A stretch of DNA of 64,000 bases from G965279355 sp965279355 (GTDB lineage Bacteria; Pseudomonadota; Alphaproteobacteria; CACIAM-22H2): contig OZ257155.1 in NCBI GenBank assembly GCA_965279355.1, positions 2,046,001 to 2,110,000 of the forward strand, given 5' to 3'. Numbering within the stretch: position 1 is the stretch's first letter; each line of letters begins with the position of its first letter. Of the stretch, positions 33,636 to 41,517 are shown one piece after another. Position numbers and translations under genes: made by a program. The notes under the pieces are model-generated. The model was given only the letters and a program-made list of their open reading frames with translations. It did not search any database and was not told where the DNA came from.

Positions 33636-34393
33636 TTCTTCAGCCGATATCCGGTCTTGAATATCCACCACACGATGGCCATGCAGGCCAACAGGAAGCC
33701 GAACGTCGCGGCGACGCTGATGACGATGTTCACGTCCGATATTTCGTAGAAGCTCCAGCGGAAGCCGCTGACGAGATAGACGACCGGATTGAACAGCGAC
33801 ACGACGCGCCAGAACGGCGGCAGCATGTCGATGGAATAGAAGCTGCCGCCAAGAAACGTCAGCGGCGTGATGATCAGCAGCGGCACCATCTGCAGCTTCT
33901 CGAAGCTGTCGGCCCAGATGCCGATGATGAAGCCGAACAGGCTGAAGCTGACGGCGGTCAGCACCAGGAAGGTCAGCATCCAGAACGGATGCGCGATCCG
34001 CAGCGGCACGAACAGCCATGCGGTCGCCAGAATGATGACGCCAAGCACCAGGGATTTTGTCGCGGCGGCGCCGACATAACCGATGACGATCTCGAACGCC
34101 GAGACCGGCGCCGACAGAAGCTCATAGATCGTGCCGACGAAGCGCGGGAAGTAGATGCCGAACGACGCGTTCGAGATGCTCTGCGTCAGCAGCGACAGCA
34201 TGATCAGGCCCGGCACGATGAACGCGCCATAGGACACCCCCTCGACTTCGGTGATGCGCGAGCCGATCGCGGCGCCGAACACCACGAAATACAACGAGGT
34301 CGAAATGACCGGCGACACGATGCTCTGCAGCAGGGTGCGGATCGTGCGGGCCATCTCGAAACGGTAGATGGCGCGGATGGCGTGAAAGTTCAT
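33632..34393 (-). CDS. ABC-2 type transporter permease
   Basis: 253 aa, six TM segments, ABC-2 family: FHAIRAIYRFEMARTIRTLLQSIVSPVISTSLYFVVFGAAIG at the N-terminus and the LIITPLTFLGGSFYSIDMLPPFWR segment before the last TM pairs (the ABC-2 signature). It overlaps the ATPase gene by 4 nt (ATGA). The pair forms an exporter of unknown substrate, similar to drug, polyketide or polysaccharide ABC-2 systems. Confidence 0.92.
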   Translation of the reverse strand: MNFHAIRAIYRFEMARTIRTLLQSIVSPVISTSLYFVVFGAAIGSRITEVEGVSYGAFIVPGLIMLSLLTQSISNASFGIYFPRFVGTIYELLSAPVSAFEIVIGYVGAAATKSLVLGVIILATAWLFVPLRIAHPFWMLTFLVLTAVSFSLFGFIIGIWADSFEKLQMVPLLIITPLTFLGGSFYSIDMLPPFWRVVSLFNPVVYLVSGFRWSFYEISDVNIVISVAATFGFLLACMAIVWWIFKTGYRLKN

Positions 34394-35310
34394 CGCTTCA
34401 CCAGACTCACGAAAATATCCTCGAGCGAACTTTGCGTTGTCTCGAGATCCCTGAAGGCAATGCCGGCGCGGGTGAGATCGGCCAGCAGCTCCGGGATTTT
34501 CGTCCGCTCACCCTGCGTGTCGTAGGTGTAGACGAGATCCATTCCATTGCCACTCAACGCCAGCTTGTGCGCGGCAGCAAGATCGGGAGGCAACACCCCA
34601 AGCGGATCGTGCAGATGAAGCGTGAGCTGCTTGGTGCCGAGCTTCTGCATCAGCTCGGCCTTGGTCTCGACCAGGATCAGCGCGCCCTTGTTGATGACGC
34701 CGATCCGGTCGGCCATCTGCTCGGCTTCATCGATGTAATGCGTCGTGAGAATGATCGTGACGCCGGAGTCCCGCAGCGCATGGACCAGCTTCCACATGTC
34801 CTGCCGCAGTTCGACATCCACACCGGCCGTCGGCTCATCGAGGAACAGGATCTGCGGCTCATGCGACAGCGCCTTGGCGATCAGCACCCGGCGCTTCATG
34901 CCGCCGGACAGCGTCACAATCTTGCTGTTGCGCTTCTCCCACAGCGACAGGTCCTTCAGCACCTTCTCAAGATGCGCGGGGTTGGCCGGCTTGCCGAACA
35001 GGCCGCGGCTGAAGGTGCAGGTGCCCAGCACCGTCTCGAACGCATCGGTCGTCAGTTCCTGCGGCACCAGGCCGATCAGCGAACGGGCCGCGCGGGGGTT
35101 CGAACGAATGTCGTGACCATCGACCGTCACGGTGCCGCTTGTCGCATTCACGATGCCGCAGACGATGCTGATCAGGGTCGTCTTGCCGGCCCCGTTTGGC
35201 CCCAGCAGGGCAAAGATCTCTCCCCGCCGGATCTCAAGATCGATGTTCTTGAGCGCCTCGAAGCCGGAGGCATAAGTCTTGGAGAGATTGGAAACGGAAA
35301 TGATGGACAT
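34390..35310 (-). CDS. ABC transporter ATP-binding protein (ABC-2 exporter)
   Basis: 306 aa from ATG 35310; a longer frame to 35424 runs through an untranslated-looking leader. Walker A is GPNGAGKT, the signature LSGGMKRRV, Walker B ILFLDEPTAGVD and the switch His is in LTTHYIDEAEQMADRIGVI. A C-terminal extension of about 80 residues is typical of DrrA/CcmA-like exporters. It energises the coupled permease. It lies divergent from prs. Confidence 0.93.
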   Translation of the reverse strand: MSIISVSNLSKTYASGFEALKNIDLEIRRGEIFALLGPNGAGKTTLISIVCGIVNATSGTVTVDGHDIRSNPRAARSLIGLVPQELTTDAFETVLGTCTFSRGLFGKPANPAHLEKVLKDLSLWEKRNSKIVTLSGGMKRRVLIAKALSHEPQILFLDEPTAGVDVELRQDMWKLVHALRDSGVTIILTTHYIDEAEQMADRIGVINKGALILVETKAELMQKLGTKQLTLHLHDPLGVLPPDLAAAHKLALSGNGMDLVYTYDTQGERTKIPELLADLTRAGIAFRDLETTQSSLEDIFVSLVKR

Positions 35311-35393
35311 AAGCTGGACAACAGGCAGTTCGATGCGAAGGCTGACCCTTAACATGCCCGGCGGCAGAAATCCGGGTGTAAAGACAGGCGTCC

Positions 35394-35416
35394 CCCGGTG
35401 CCACCGGGCCCTTTTT
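35394..35416 (+). terminator. Weak hairpin with T-run in the prs upstream region
   Basis: cccggt (35394-35399) and accggg (35403-35408) form a 6-bp stem with a 3-nt loop, followed by ccctttttg. It lies 174 bp upstream of prs within the 279-bp divergent region. No plus-strand gene ends before it, so it may be a leader attenuator or chance. Confidence 0.35.
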
Positions 35417-35589
35417 GCCAGCATTTTGCAGCCAAAACCGGGCCGGGGAAGCCGGTTTACAGGGATAGGGCGCTTTGTTACATTCCGCGCGCCCGCGGTC
35501 AGGGACTCCCGTCCCTGCCGCGGGTTTCGCGTTATTTCTATTGAATATCAAGCCCTTACGCCTGAGCGGGGGATGAGGACCACGAGCCC

Positions 35590-36522
35590 ATGAAAGTGCT
35601 CGCCTGCAACAGCAACCGTCCCCTGGCGGAAGCGATCTGCGCCTACCTGAACCTGCCCCTGACCAAGGCCAGCGTGCGGCGCTTCGCCGACATGGAAGTG
35701 TTCGTCGAGATCACCGAGAACGTGCGCGGCGAAGATGTGTTCATTGTCCAGTCGACCTCGTATCCGGCCAACGACAATCTGATGGAACTGCTGGTCTCGA
35801 TCGACGCGCTGCGGCGCGGCTCGGCTCGCCGCATCACCGCCGTCATCCCCTATTACGGTTACGCCCGGCAGGATCGCAAATCCGGTCCCCGCACGCCGAT
35901 CTCGGCGAAGCTGGTGGCGAACCTGATCACCGAAGCCGGCGCCCATCGCGTCGTGACACTCGACCTGCATGCCGGTCAGATTCAGGGCTTCTTCGACATT
36001 CCCACCGACAACCTGTTCTCGGCGCCGGTGTTCGTGAAGGACATCCAGGAACGCTACAAGGGCAAGGACCTGGTCATGGTCTCGCCCGATGTTGGCGGCG
36101 TGCTGCGCGCCCGCGCCATGGCCAAGCGTCTCGAAGCCGACCTCGCCATCGTCGACAAGCGCCGCGAGCGCGCCGGCGTCTCCGAGGTGATGAACATCAT
36201 CGGCGAGATCAAGGGCCGCGACTGCATCCTGGTCGACGACATCCTCGATTCCGGCGGTACCCTGTGCAACGCAGCGGACGCGCTGATGGAGCACGGTGCC
36301 TCGTCGGTTTCCGTCTATTGCGTCCACGGTGTATTCTCCGGCGGTGCTGTTGCCCGGGTGACCTCATCCGCCATCAAGTCGCTGGTGATCAGCGACAGCA
36401 TCCAGGCAACCGCCGCGGTGCAGGTCGCCCAGAACATCCGCCAGATCACCATCGCCCCGCTCCTGGCTGAAGCCATGAAGCGGATCAGCGAAGAGCGGTC
36501 GGTTTCGAGCCTTTTCGACTGA
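35590..36522 (+). CDS. prs: Ribose-phosphate pyrophosphokinase
   Basis: 310 aa, the normal length for class I PRPP synthase. It has FADMEVFVEITENVRGEDVFIVQSTSYPANDNLMELLVSIDALRR, the ATP-site segment YGYARQDRKSGPRTPISAKLVANL, the catalytic DLHAGQIQGFFDIPTDNL, and the PRPP loop DCILVDDILDSGGTLCNAA. It makes PRPP from ribose 5-phosphate and ATP for nucleotides, His and Trp. It heads the order prs-rplY-pth-ychF common in alphaproteobacteria. Confidence 0.97.
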   Translation: MKVLACNSNRPLAEAICAYLNLPLTKASVRRFADMEVFVEITENVRGEDVFIVQSTSYPANDNLMELLVSIDALRRGSARRITAVIPYYGYARQDRKSGPRTPISAKLVANLITEAGAHRVVTLDLHAGQIQGFFDIPTDNLFSAPVFVKDIQERYKGKDLVMVSPDVGGVLRARAMAKRLEADLAIVDKRRERAGVSEVMNIIGEIKGRDCILVDDILDSGGTLCNAADALMEHGASSVSVYCVHGVFSGGAVARVTSSAIKSLVISDSIQATAAVQVAQNIRQITIAPLLAEAMKRISEERSVSSLFD

Positions 36523-36599
36523 ACGGTTTTTAGAGTTTTGCAACGGCGTGCGGCACCCCTGGAGGCCGACGCCACTTTGGAGAGCAGAAGGAGAAGACA

Positions 36600-37370
36600 A
36601 TGGTTGAGACGACGAAAATCGCGGCGCAGCCGCGAGAGCGGGCTGGGAAAGGGGCCGCCCGCGCCGTCCGTCGCGCCGGGCGCGTGCCTGGTGTGATTTA
36701 CGGCGAAAAGAGCACCCCAGCCCTGATCGACATCGATCCGAAGGCGCTGATGGTCGAGCTGCACAAGCCCGGCTTCTTCACGCGCCTGTTCGACATCGAT
36801 GTCGCCGGCAAGGCACAGCGCGCCCTGGCGCGTGACGTGCAGTTCCATCCGGTCACCGATCGGCCGGAGCATATCGACTTCATGCGCGTGGGCGAACACA
36901 CGCGCATCCGCGTCGGCGTGCCGGTGAAGTTCGTGGATCAGGAAAAGTCGCCCGGTCTCAAGAAGGGCGGCGTGCTGAACGTCGTGCGGCACACCGTTGA
37001 GGTGTTCTGTAACGTCGACAACATTCCGCAGATCTTCAGCATCAGCCTTGAAGGACTGGAGATCGGCGATTCCATCCACATCAATACCGTCAAACTGCCG
37101 GACGGCGTAAAGCCGACCATCGCGCGTAACTTCACCATCGCCGCGGTCGCCGCGCCGAGCTTGATGAAGAGCGCCGAGGAAGAAGCCGCCGAAGCTGCCG
37201 CCAAGGCCGCTGCCACGCCGGAAGCCGGTGCAGCCGCACCTGCCGCTGGCGGTGCCGCGCCTGCCGCTGGCGCCGCACCTGCTGCTGGTGCCGCCGCTGC
37301 CAAGGGTGGTGCCGCGCCTGCGAAGGGCGCCGCGCCCGCCGCAGCCGCGAAACCGGCCGCGAAGAAGTAA
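36600..37370 (+). CDS. rplY: 50S ribosomal protein L25/general stress protein Ctc
   Basis: 256 aa. The L25 domain binding 5S rRNA is at residues about 8-95 (RAGKGAARAVRRAGRVPGVIYG, FHPVTDRPEHIDFMRV), and the Ctc beta-domain about 98-190 (LPDGVKPTI). A low-complexity tail of about 55 residues repeats A/P/G and ends in Lys (GAAAPAAGGAAPAAG...AKPAAKK). Long basic Ala-rich tails are usual in alphaproteobacterial Ctc. A purine-rich AAGGAGAAGAC precedes the ATG. It is 21 nt before pth. Confidence 0.96.
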   Translation: MVETTKIAAQPRERAGKGAARAVRRAGRVPGVIYGEKSTPALIDIDPKALMVELHKPGFFTRLFDIDVAGKAQRALARDVQFHPVTDRPEHIDFMRVGEHTRIRVGVPVKFVDQEKSPGLKKGGVLNVVRHTVEVFCNVDNIPQIFSISLEGLEIGDSIHINTVKLPDGVKPTIARNFTIAAVAAPSLMKSAEEEAAEAAAKAAATPEAGAAAPAAGGAAPAAGAAPAAGAAAAKGGAAPAKGAAPAAAAKPAAKK

Positions 37371-37391
37371 GGCTCGTCTCCGGGGTCCGGA

Positions 37392-38030
37392 ATGCTCCTG
37401 CTCGTCGGGCTGGGCAATCCGGGCCCTGGTTACGCCAACCAGCGCCACAATATCGGCTTCATGGCCGTGGACGCGATTGCGCGTCGTCACGGCTTCAAGC
37501 CGTTCCGGGCGCGTTTCGACGGCGAGATCGCGGAAGGCGAGATCGGCGATGAGCGCGTGCTGGCGTTGAAGCCGATGACCTACATGAACCTGTCCGGTAG
37601 TGCGGTCGCCGCAGCCGCGCGGTTCTACAAAATTCCGGTCGACCGCGTCGTGGTGATCCATGACGAGATCGAACTGCCGCCAAACCGCATCCGCGTGAAG
37701 CAGGGCGGCGGCAATGCCGGTCACAACGGCCTGAAGTCGCTCGATGCGGCGCTGGGCCAGAATTACTGGCGGGTGCGCCTGGGGGTCGGACGGCCAGATC
37801 GCGCGATCACCGACGTCGATCCTGAAGCCGTTTCGAACTGGGTGTTGCGCGATTTTCCCAAGACCGAGCGGCCCTGGGTGGAGACGATGATCGAGGCCGT
37901 GGCCGAGCATTTCCCGCAATTGGTCGCGCGCAACGAAGCGGCGTTCATGAACCGGGTGACGATGGCAACGCAACCGCCGCGCCCAAAGACCGAAGCACCG
38001 AAAAAGACCGAACCGAAGATCGAGAACTGA
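37392..38030 (+). CDS. pth: Peptidyl-tRNA hydrolase
   Basis: 212 aa. The signature LLLVGLGNPGPGYANQRHNIGFMAVD contains the catalytic His (H20 region), and KPMTYMNLSG, IHDEIELP and GGGNAGHNGLKSLD hold the other active-site Asn and Asp residues. A C-terminal Lys/Pro/Glu-rich tail (QPPRPKTEAPKKTEPKIEN) extends about 20 residues beyond the core. It recycles tRNA from dropped-off peptidyl-tRNA. It sits between rplY and ychF. Confidence 0.96.
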   Translation: MLLLVGLGNPGPGYANQRHNIGFMAVDAIARRHGFKPFRARFDGEIAEGEIGDERVLALKPMTYMNLSGSAVAAAARFYKIPVDRVVVIHDEIELPPNRIRVKQGGGNAGHNGLKSLDAALGQNYWRVRLGVGRPDRAITDVDPEAVSNWVLRDFPKTERPWVETMIEAVAEHFPQLVARNEAAFMNRVTMATQPPRPKTEAPKKTEPKIEN

Positions 38031-38031
38031 T

Positions 38032-39132
38032 ATGGGTTTCCGCTGTGGCATCGTTGGCCTGCCGAATGTCGGCAAGTCGACCCTCTTCAACGCACTGACC
38101 GCAACGGCCGCCGCTGCGGCTGCGAACTATCCGTTCTGCACCATCGAGCCCAATGTCGGCCGCGTGCCAGTCCCCGATGAGCGGCTGGACAAGCTCGCAA
38201 GCATCGCCAAGTCGGCGAAGATCATCGCGACGCAGCTTGAGTTCGTCGACATCGCCGGCCTTGTGCGCGGCGCCTCCAAGGGCGAAGGCCTCGGCAATCA
38301 GTTCCTGGCGCATATCCGCGAAGTCGATGCGATCGCCCATGTGCTGCGCTGCTTCGAAGGCGGCGACGTGACGCATGTCGAAGGCTCGGTCGAGCCGTTG
38401 CGCGATGCCGAGACGGTCGAAACGGAACTGATGCTGGCCGACCTCGACAGCCTCGAGAAGCGTTACGTCAACGCCGGCAAGAAAGCGAAAGGCGGCGACA
38501 AGGAAGCCAAGGCGCAAGTCGAGATCATGGAGCCAATCCTCGCGCTGCTGCGCGACGGCAAGCCGGCACGCGTCTTCAAGCCGACGGCCGAGCAGAAGCC
38601 GGTGCTGGACCAGATGCAGCTGCTGACCGCCAAGCCGGTGCTCTATGTCTGCAATGTCGAAGAAAGCTCGGCCGCCACCGGCAATTCGCTCTCGGCCAAA
38701 GTCGCCGAACGCGCCAAGGCCGAAGGCGCTTCGTCGGTCGTCATCTCGGCGGCGATCGAGGCCGAAGTCTCGCAACTCACCGACGAAGCGGAGCGGGGGG
38801 AATTTCTCGGCAGCCTCGGCCTTGAGGAAACCGGCCTTACCCGCGTCATCCGCGCCGGCTACGAGCTGCTGAACCTCATCACCTTCTTCACGGTCGGCCC
38901 CAAGGAAACCCGCGCCTGGACCGTCCACAAGGGCGCCAAGGCGCCCGAAGCCGCCGGCGCCATCCACACCGATTTCGAGCGCGGCTTCATCTGCGCGGAA
39001 ACGATTTCCTTCAACGATTTCATCGCCTGCGGCGGCGAACAGGGTGCGAAGGATTCCGGCAAGATGCGTCAGGAAGGCCGCGACTACGTCACCCGCGACG
39101 GCGACGTGATGCTGTTTCGCTTCAACGTCTAG
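38032..39132 (+). CDS. ychF: Redox-regulated ATPase YchF (Obg family)
   Basis: 366 aa, full length. The P-loop is GLPNVGKSTLFNALT; FCTIEPNVGRVPVPDERLDKL and FVDIAGLVRGASKGEGLGNQFLAHIREVDAI form switch regions. The Obg-type NxxE (CNVEES) favours ATP over GTP. The C-terminal TGS domain ends GGEQGAKDSGKMRQEGRDYVTRDGDVMLFRFNV. It associates with ribosomes and affects oxidative stress responses. Its stop overlaps that of the convergent VOC gene (CTAG). Confidence 0.97.
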   Translation: MGFRCGIVGLPNVGKSTLFNALTATAAAAAANYPFCTIEPNVGRVPVPDERLDKLASIAKSAKIIATQLEFVDIAGLVRGASKGEGLGNQFLAHIREVDAIAHVLRCFEGGDVTHVEGSVEPLRDAETVETELMLADLDSLEKRYVNAGKKAKGGDKEAKAQVEIMEPILALLRDGKPARVFKPTAEQKPVLDQMQLLTAKPVLYVCNVEESSAATGNSLSAKVAERAKAEGASSVVISAAIEAEVSQLTDEAERGEFLGSLGLEETGLTRVIRAGYELLNLITFFTVGPKETRAWTVHKGAKAPEAAGAIHTDFERGFICAETISFNDFIACGGEQGAKDSGKMRQEGRDYVTRDGDVMLFRFNV

Positions 39133-39917
39133 GCCGCAGCGAACTCGATCTGCGTGCCGAACACCGCGACCCGTAGCGCGCCGTCCACCTGACGATAGTC
39201 AAGCCTCTCGTCGTCGAGGCGGCGCTGCACGGCCTGAAGATCGGCCATCGCCACCCTGAATCCAACGAGGCGCAACGCATCCGCCTTGCTGACGACAATC
39301 TTCCCGCTGCCTGCATTCACAGATAGAGACGCGAAGAAATCGGCCAGCGCCTCAGTCTCCGGCGCCGTCATCATCACCCGCACGACCCCGGCGGCACCAT
39401 TGGGGTGAGTCTGGTACGGCGACTGCCAGAATTTTTCCGGCGTGTGATGCTGGCACAGGAAAAACGCGGCACCGTCACTCTTCGGTTCCGCAAGAAAGGC
39501 CAGCGAGAACGATACCTGTGCCTGGTTTCCGTCCGCGAGCGTGGCTGCGCGCGAGAAATCGAATGCGGGATAGGTTGCCAGCCCGCCCTTCGCCAGGCGG
39601 GCACGGTCGCCATGCGCATCGCTGCTTTGTAGCGCCAGCATCGAAAATCCCTCGTGCCGCGCAAGGAACGTCTGATTGAAGGCGCCAAAGCTGAAGGCGT
39701 CCGATTGCGCCGGCGGAATACGCACAGGATCGACGACCGTCAGCAGTTCCAGATAGTTGCCGCCCTCGAACTGCACCAGCGCATTTCCCGTCCCGAAGGG
39801 ATGCACGGCGCGCGGCGTCACGGTAAAGCCCAGCCGACGATACATCGCGCAGGCGCGATCAAGATCGCGCACGCAGAGCACGAGATGATCGAAACCGCGG
39901 TCGTTTTTTTCTGCCAT
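39129..39917 (-). CDS. VOC family protein (Glyoxalase_3-like)
   Basis: 262 aa from ATG 39917 (MAEKNDRGFDHLVLCV); a longer frame runs into the ridA leader. It is a glyoxalase-like domain with paired beta-alpha-beta-beta-beta modules: DHLVLCVRDLDRACAMYRRLGF followed by FGTGNALVQFEGGNYLELLTVV, and a second module with CQHHTPEKFW. Conserved His and Glu residues suggest a metal site, but the reaction is unknown. It is monocistronic and divergent from ridA, with 71 bp between starts. Confidence 0.85.
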   Translation of the reverse strand: MAEKNDRGFDHLVLCVRDLDRACAMYRRLGFTVTPRAVHPFGTGNALVQFEGGNYLELLTVVDPVRIPPAQSDAFSFGAFNQTFLARHEGFSMLALQSSDAHGDRARLAKGGLATYPAFDFSRAATLADGNQAQVSFSLAFLAEPKSDGAAFFLCQHHTPEKFWQSPYQTHPNGAAGVVRVMMTAPETEALADFFASLSVNAGSGKIVVSKADALRLVGFRVAMADLQAVQRRLDDERLDYRQVDGALRVAVFGTQIEFAAA

Positions 39918-39988
39918 CGCGCTAAGATGGCGCGGGAGCGCCCATGCGTCTAGAGAAACGGGGGCGTTTACTGAAACAGGGGAAAACA

Positions 39989-40426
39989 ATGCTCGCGAAA
40001 CAGGTGGTTCAGTGCGCCGTCCCGGAAATGGGCGGCCCGATTAATACCGCAGTGACCTTCGGTCAGATGATCTTCATCTCCGGTCTGCCGCCATTCGACG
40101 AAGAATTCTGCGCGAAGATGCGCGACGCCCGCGCCAAGGGCGAACCGCTGCCCGCCTATGTCGCCCCATCCTTCGAGAAGGAGTGCCGGATCGTCATGGA
40201 CAACATCAAGATCGCAATGGAAGCCGCCGGTTCGAACATGGACTGCCTGCTCAAGGTCACGGTATGGCTGAAGGACCAGTCGCAACAGGACGTTTTCGAC
40301 AAGGTGTATCGCAGCTACTTCTCGTCCTTCGACAAACTGCCGGCGCGGACGCGCATGCAGGCCGGACGCACGCCGCGCGATTGCGGTCTCGAGGTCGACT
40401 GCATCGGCTACATCCCCGGCAAATAG
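39989..40426 (+). CDS. RidA family protein (Rid/YjgF/UK114)
   Basis: 145 aa from ATG 39989, chosen for AGGGGA 5 nt upstream. The Rid fold is visible in the segment GGPINTAVTFGQMIFISGLPPFD, then KECRIVMDNIKIAMEAAGSNMDCLLKVTVWLKD, and the C-terminal ARTRMQAGRTPRDCGLEVDCIGYI. The arginine needed for imine hydrolysis in true RidA is plausibly R126, although the motif differs from canonical R105 context (usually RS..V or RA..V), so deaminase activity is not certain. It is followed after 11 nt by a methyltransferase gene. Confidence 0.85.
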   Translation: MLAKQVVQCAVPEMGGPINTAVTFGQMIFISGLPPFDEEFCAKMRDARAKGEPLPAYVAPSFEKECRIVMDNIKIAMEAAGSNMDCLLKVTVWLKDQSQQDVFDKVYRSYFSSFDKLPARTRMQAGRTPRDCGLEVDCIGYIPGK

Positions 40427-40437
40427 GGCTTCGCACC

Positions 40438-41043
40438 ATGAGCGAACTCGACCGCTGGCAGGGCCGCTTCGCCGTGCCCGACTATATTTTCGGCGAGGAG
40501 CCGAATGCATTTCTCGCATCCTGCGCGCCGCTCCTGCCGAAATCGGGAACCGCGCTGGCCGTGGCCGACGGCGAAGGACGCAACGGCGTGTTCCTCGCGG
40601 AACAGGGGCTCGACACGCTGTCGATCGATTTCTCGCCTAACGGTCAGGCGAAGGCAAAGGCGCTGGCCGTGCGTCACGGCGTGCAACTGCGCACCGAGAT
40701 CTGCGACGTTCACACCTGGGCCTGGCCGGAGAATGCGTTCGATGTCGTGGTCGAGATCTTCACGCAGTTCTCGACACCGGCGGAGCGACCGTTGAAATGG
40801 GCCGGCATGAAACGCGCGCTCAAGCCCGGCGGCCTGCTGCTGATCGAGGGCTATACACCCAAGCAGCTCGAATACGCGACCGGCGGCCCCAAGCAACTCG
40901 ACCAGCTCTACACGCGCGAGATGCTGGAAGCGGCCTTCGGCTCGTTTTCAAAACTTGAGATCCGGGAATACGACACGATGATGTCCGAGGGCAGCGGACA
41001 TTCCGGCATGGCCGCGGTGATCGATGTCGTCGCCCGCAAATAG
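40438..41043 (+). CDS. Class I SAM-dependent methyltransferase (TehB-like)
   Basis: 201 aa from ATG 40438. The SAM motif is ALAVADGEGRNGVFLAEQGLDTLSIDFS, followed by CDVHTWAWPENAFDVVVEIFTQFSTPAERPLKWAGMKRALKPGGLLLIEGY. This is the pattern of TehB-like and thiopurine-type small-molecule methyltransferases. The substrate is unknown. It is cotranscribed with the RidA gene and ends 3 nt from a convergent unknown gene. Confidence 0.88.
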   Translation: MSELDRWQGRFAVPDYIFGEEPNAFLASCAPLLPKSGTALAVADGEGRNGVFLAEQGLDTLSIDFSPNGQAKAKALAVRHGVQLRTEICDVHTWAWPENAFDVVVEIFTQFSTPAERPLKWAGMKRALKPGGLLLIEGYTPKQLEYATGGPKQLDQLYTREMLEAAFGSFSKLEIREYDTMMSEGSGHSGMAAVIDVVARK

Positions 41044-41046
41044 CTC

Positions 41047-41517
41047 TTAGAACAGCCCGTCCAATTGCGGCTTGAGCGCCGCCAGCGCACCGTCGAGACG
41101 CGCCGGTGCGCCGCCCTGAAACGACGCCGACAGTTTGCGCCAGACGTTAGCTCCGCAGCTTTCCGTGACGAGCGGTTTAAGTAACGGCGCCTGCTCCAGC
41201 GGCAGCTTGACGGTCCGGCCTGTCAGGACGGGCCACCCGACCGGCCAGCGCGGCGTGCCGTCGATATCCGGGAACGGAAAATCCTCGGGCGATTTTCCGG
41301 CCGGCATCGGCTTCAGCCAGAACGCGCCAATGATCCTACCGCGATACGCCTCATCGCCAAAGCCGCGGGCACCCGCCGTGATGTAGATCGCGACACCGGT
41401 CCCGGTGCCGGCAATCTCCTGCCCCATCGCCTGCAGATGCGCCCGGCCCGGACGCGTGGCGCTGACGACGGTGCGGCCGGTGAAACCGTAAAGCGGCTTC
41501 ACCCAGCCGATGGTCAT
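41047..41517 (-). CDS. Unrecognised protein coupled to the aldolase/dehydrogenase gene
   Basis: 156 aa, start overlapping the stop of the aldolase/dehydrogenase gene by 4 nt (ATGA). The sequence has a compact alpha/beta look (IYITAGARGFGDEAYRGRIIGAFWLKPM, then WPVGWPVLTGRTVKLPLEQAPLL), which recalls PUA/EVE/ASCH-type folds that bind modified bases, but I cannot assign it. No signal peptide or TM segment. The tight coupling suggests expression with the preceding enzyme. Confidence 0.7.
   Translation of the reverse strand: MTIGWVKPLYGFTGRTVVSATRPGRAHLQAMGQEIAGTGTGVAIYITAGARGFGDEAYRGRIIGAFWLKPMPAGKSPEDFPFPDIDGTPRWPVGWPVLTGRTVKLPLEQAPLLKPLVTESCGANVWRKLSASFQGGAPARLDGALAALKPQLDGLF

Noticed and set aside
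35394..35416. T-box or riboswitch upstream of prs
   Set aside because: Only a short hairpin and T-run are present; no T-box bulge, PRPP/ppGpp or purine aptamer core was found.
36523..36599. Imperfect hairpin in the prs-rplY gap as a ribosomal-protein autoregulatory leader
   Set aside because: The stem needs a bulge and no known L25 leader motif exists for comparison; too weak to list.
36315..38090. 591-aa minus-strand open frame over prs, rplY, pth and ychF
   Set aside because: It lies opposite four well-recognised genes and has a composition typical of antisense shadow frames in GC-rich DNA; no domain is recognisable.
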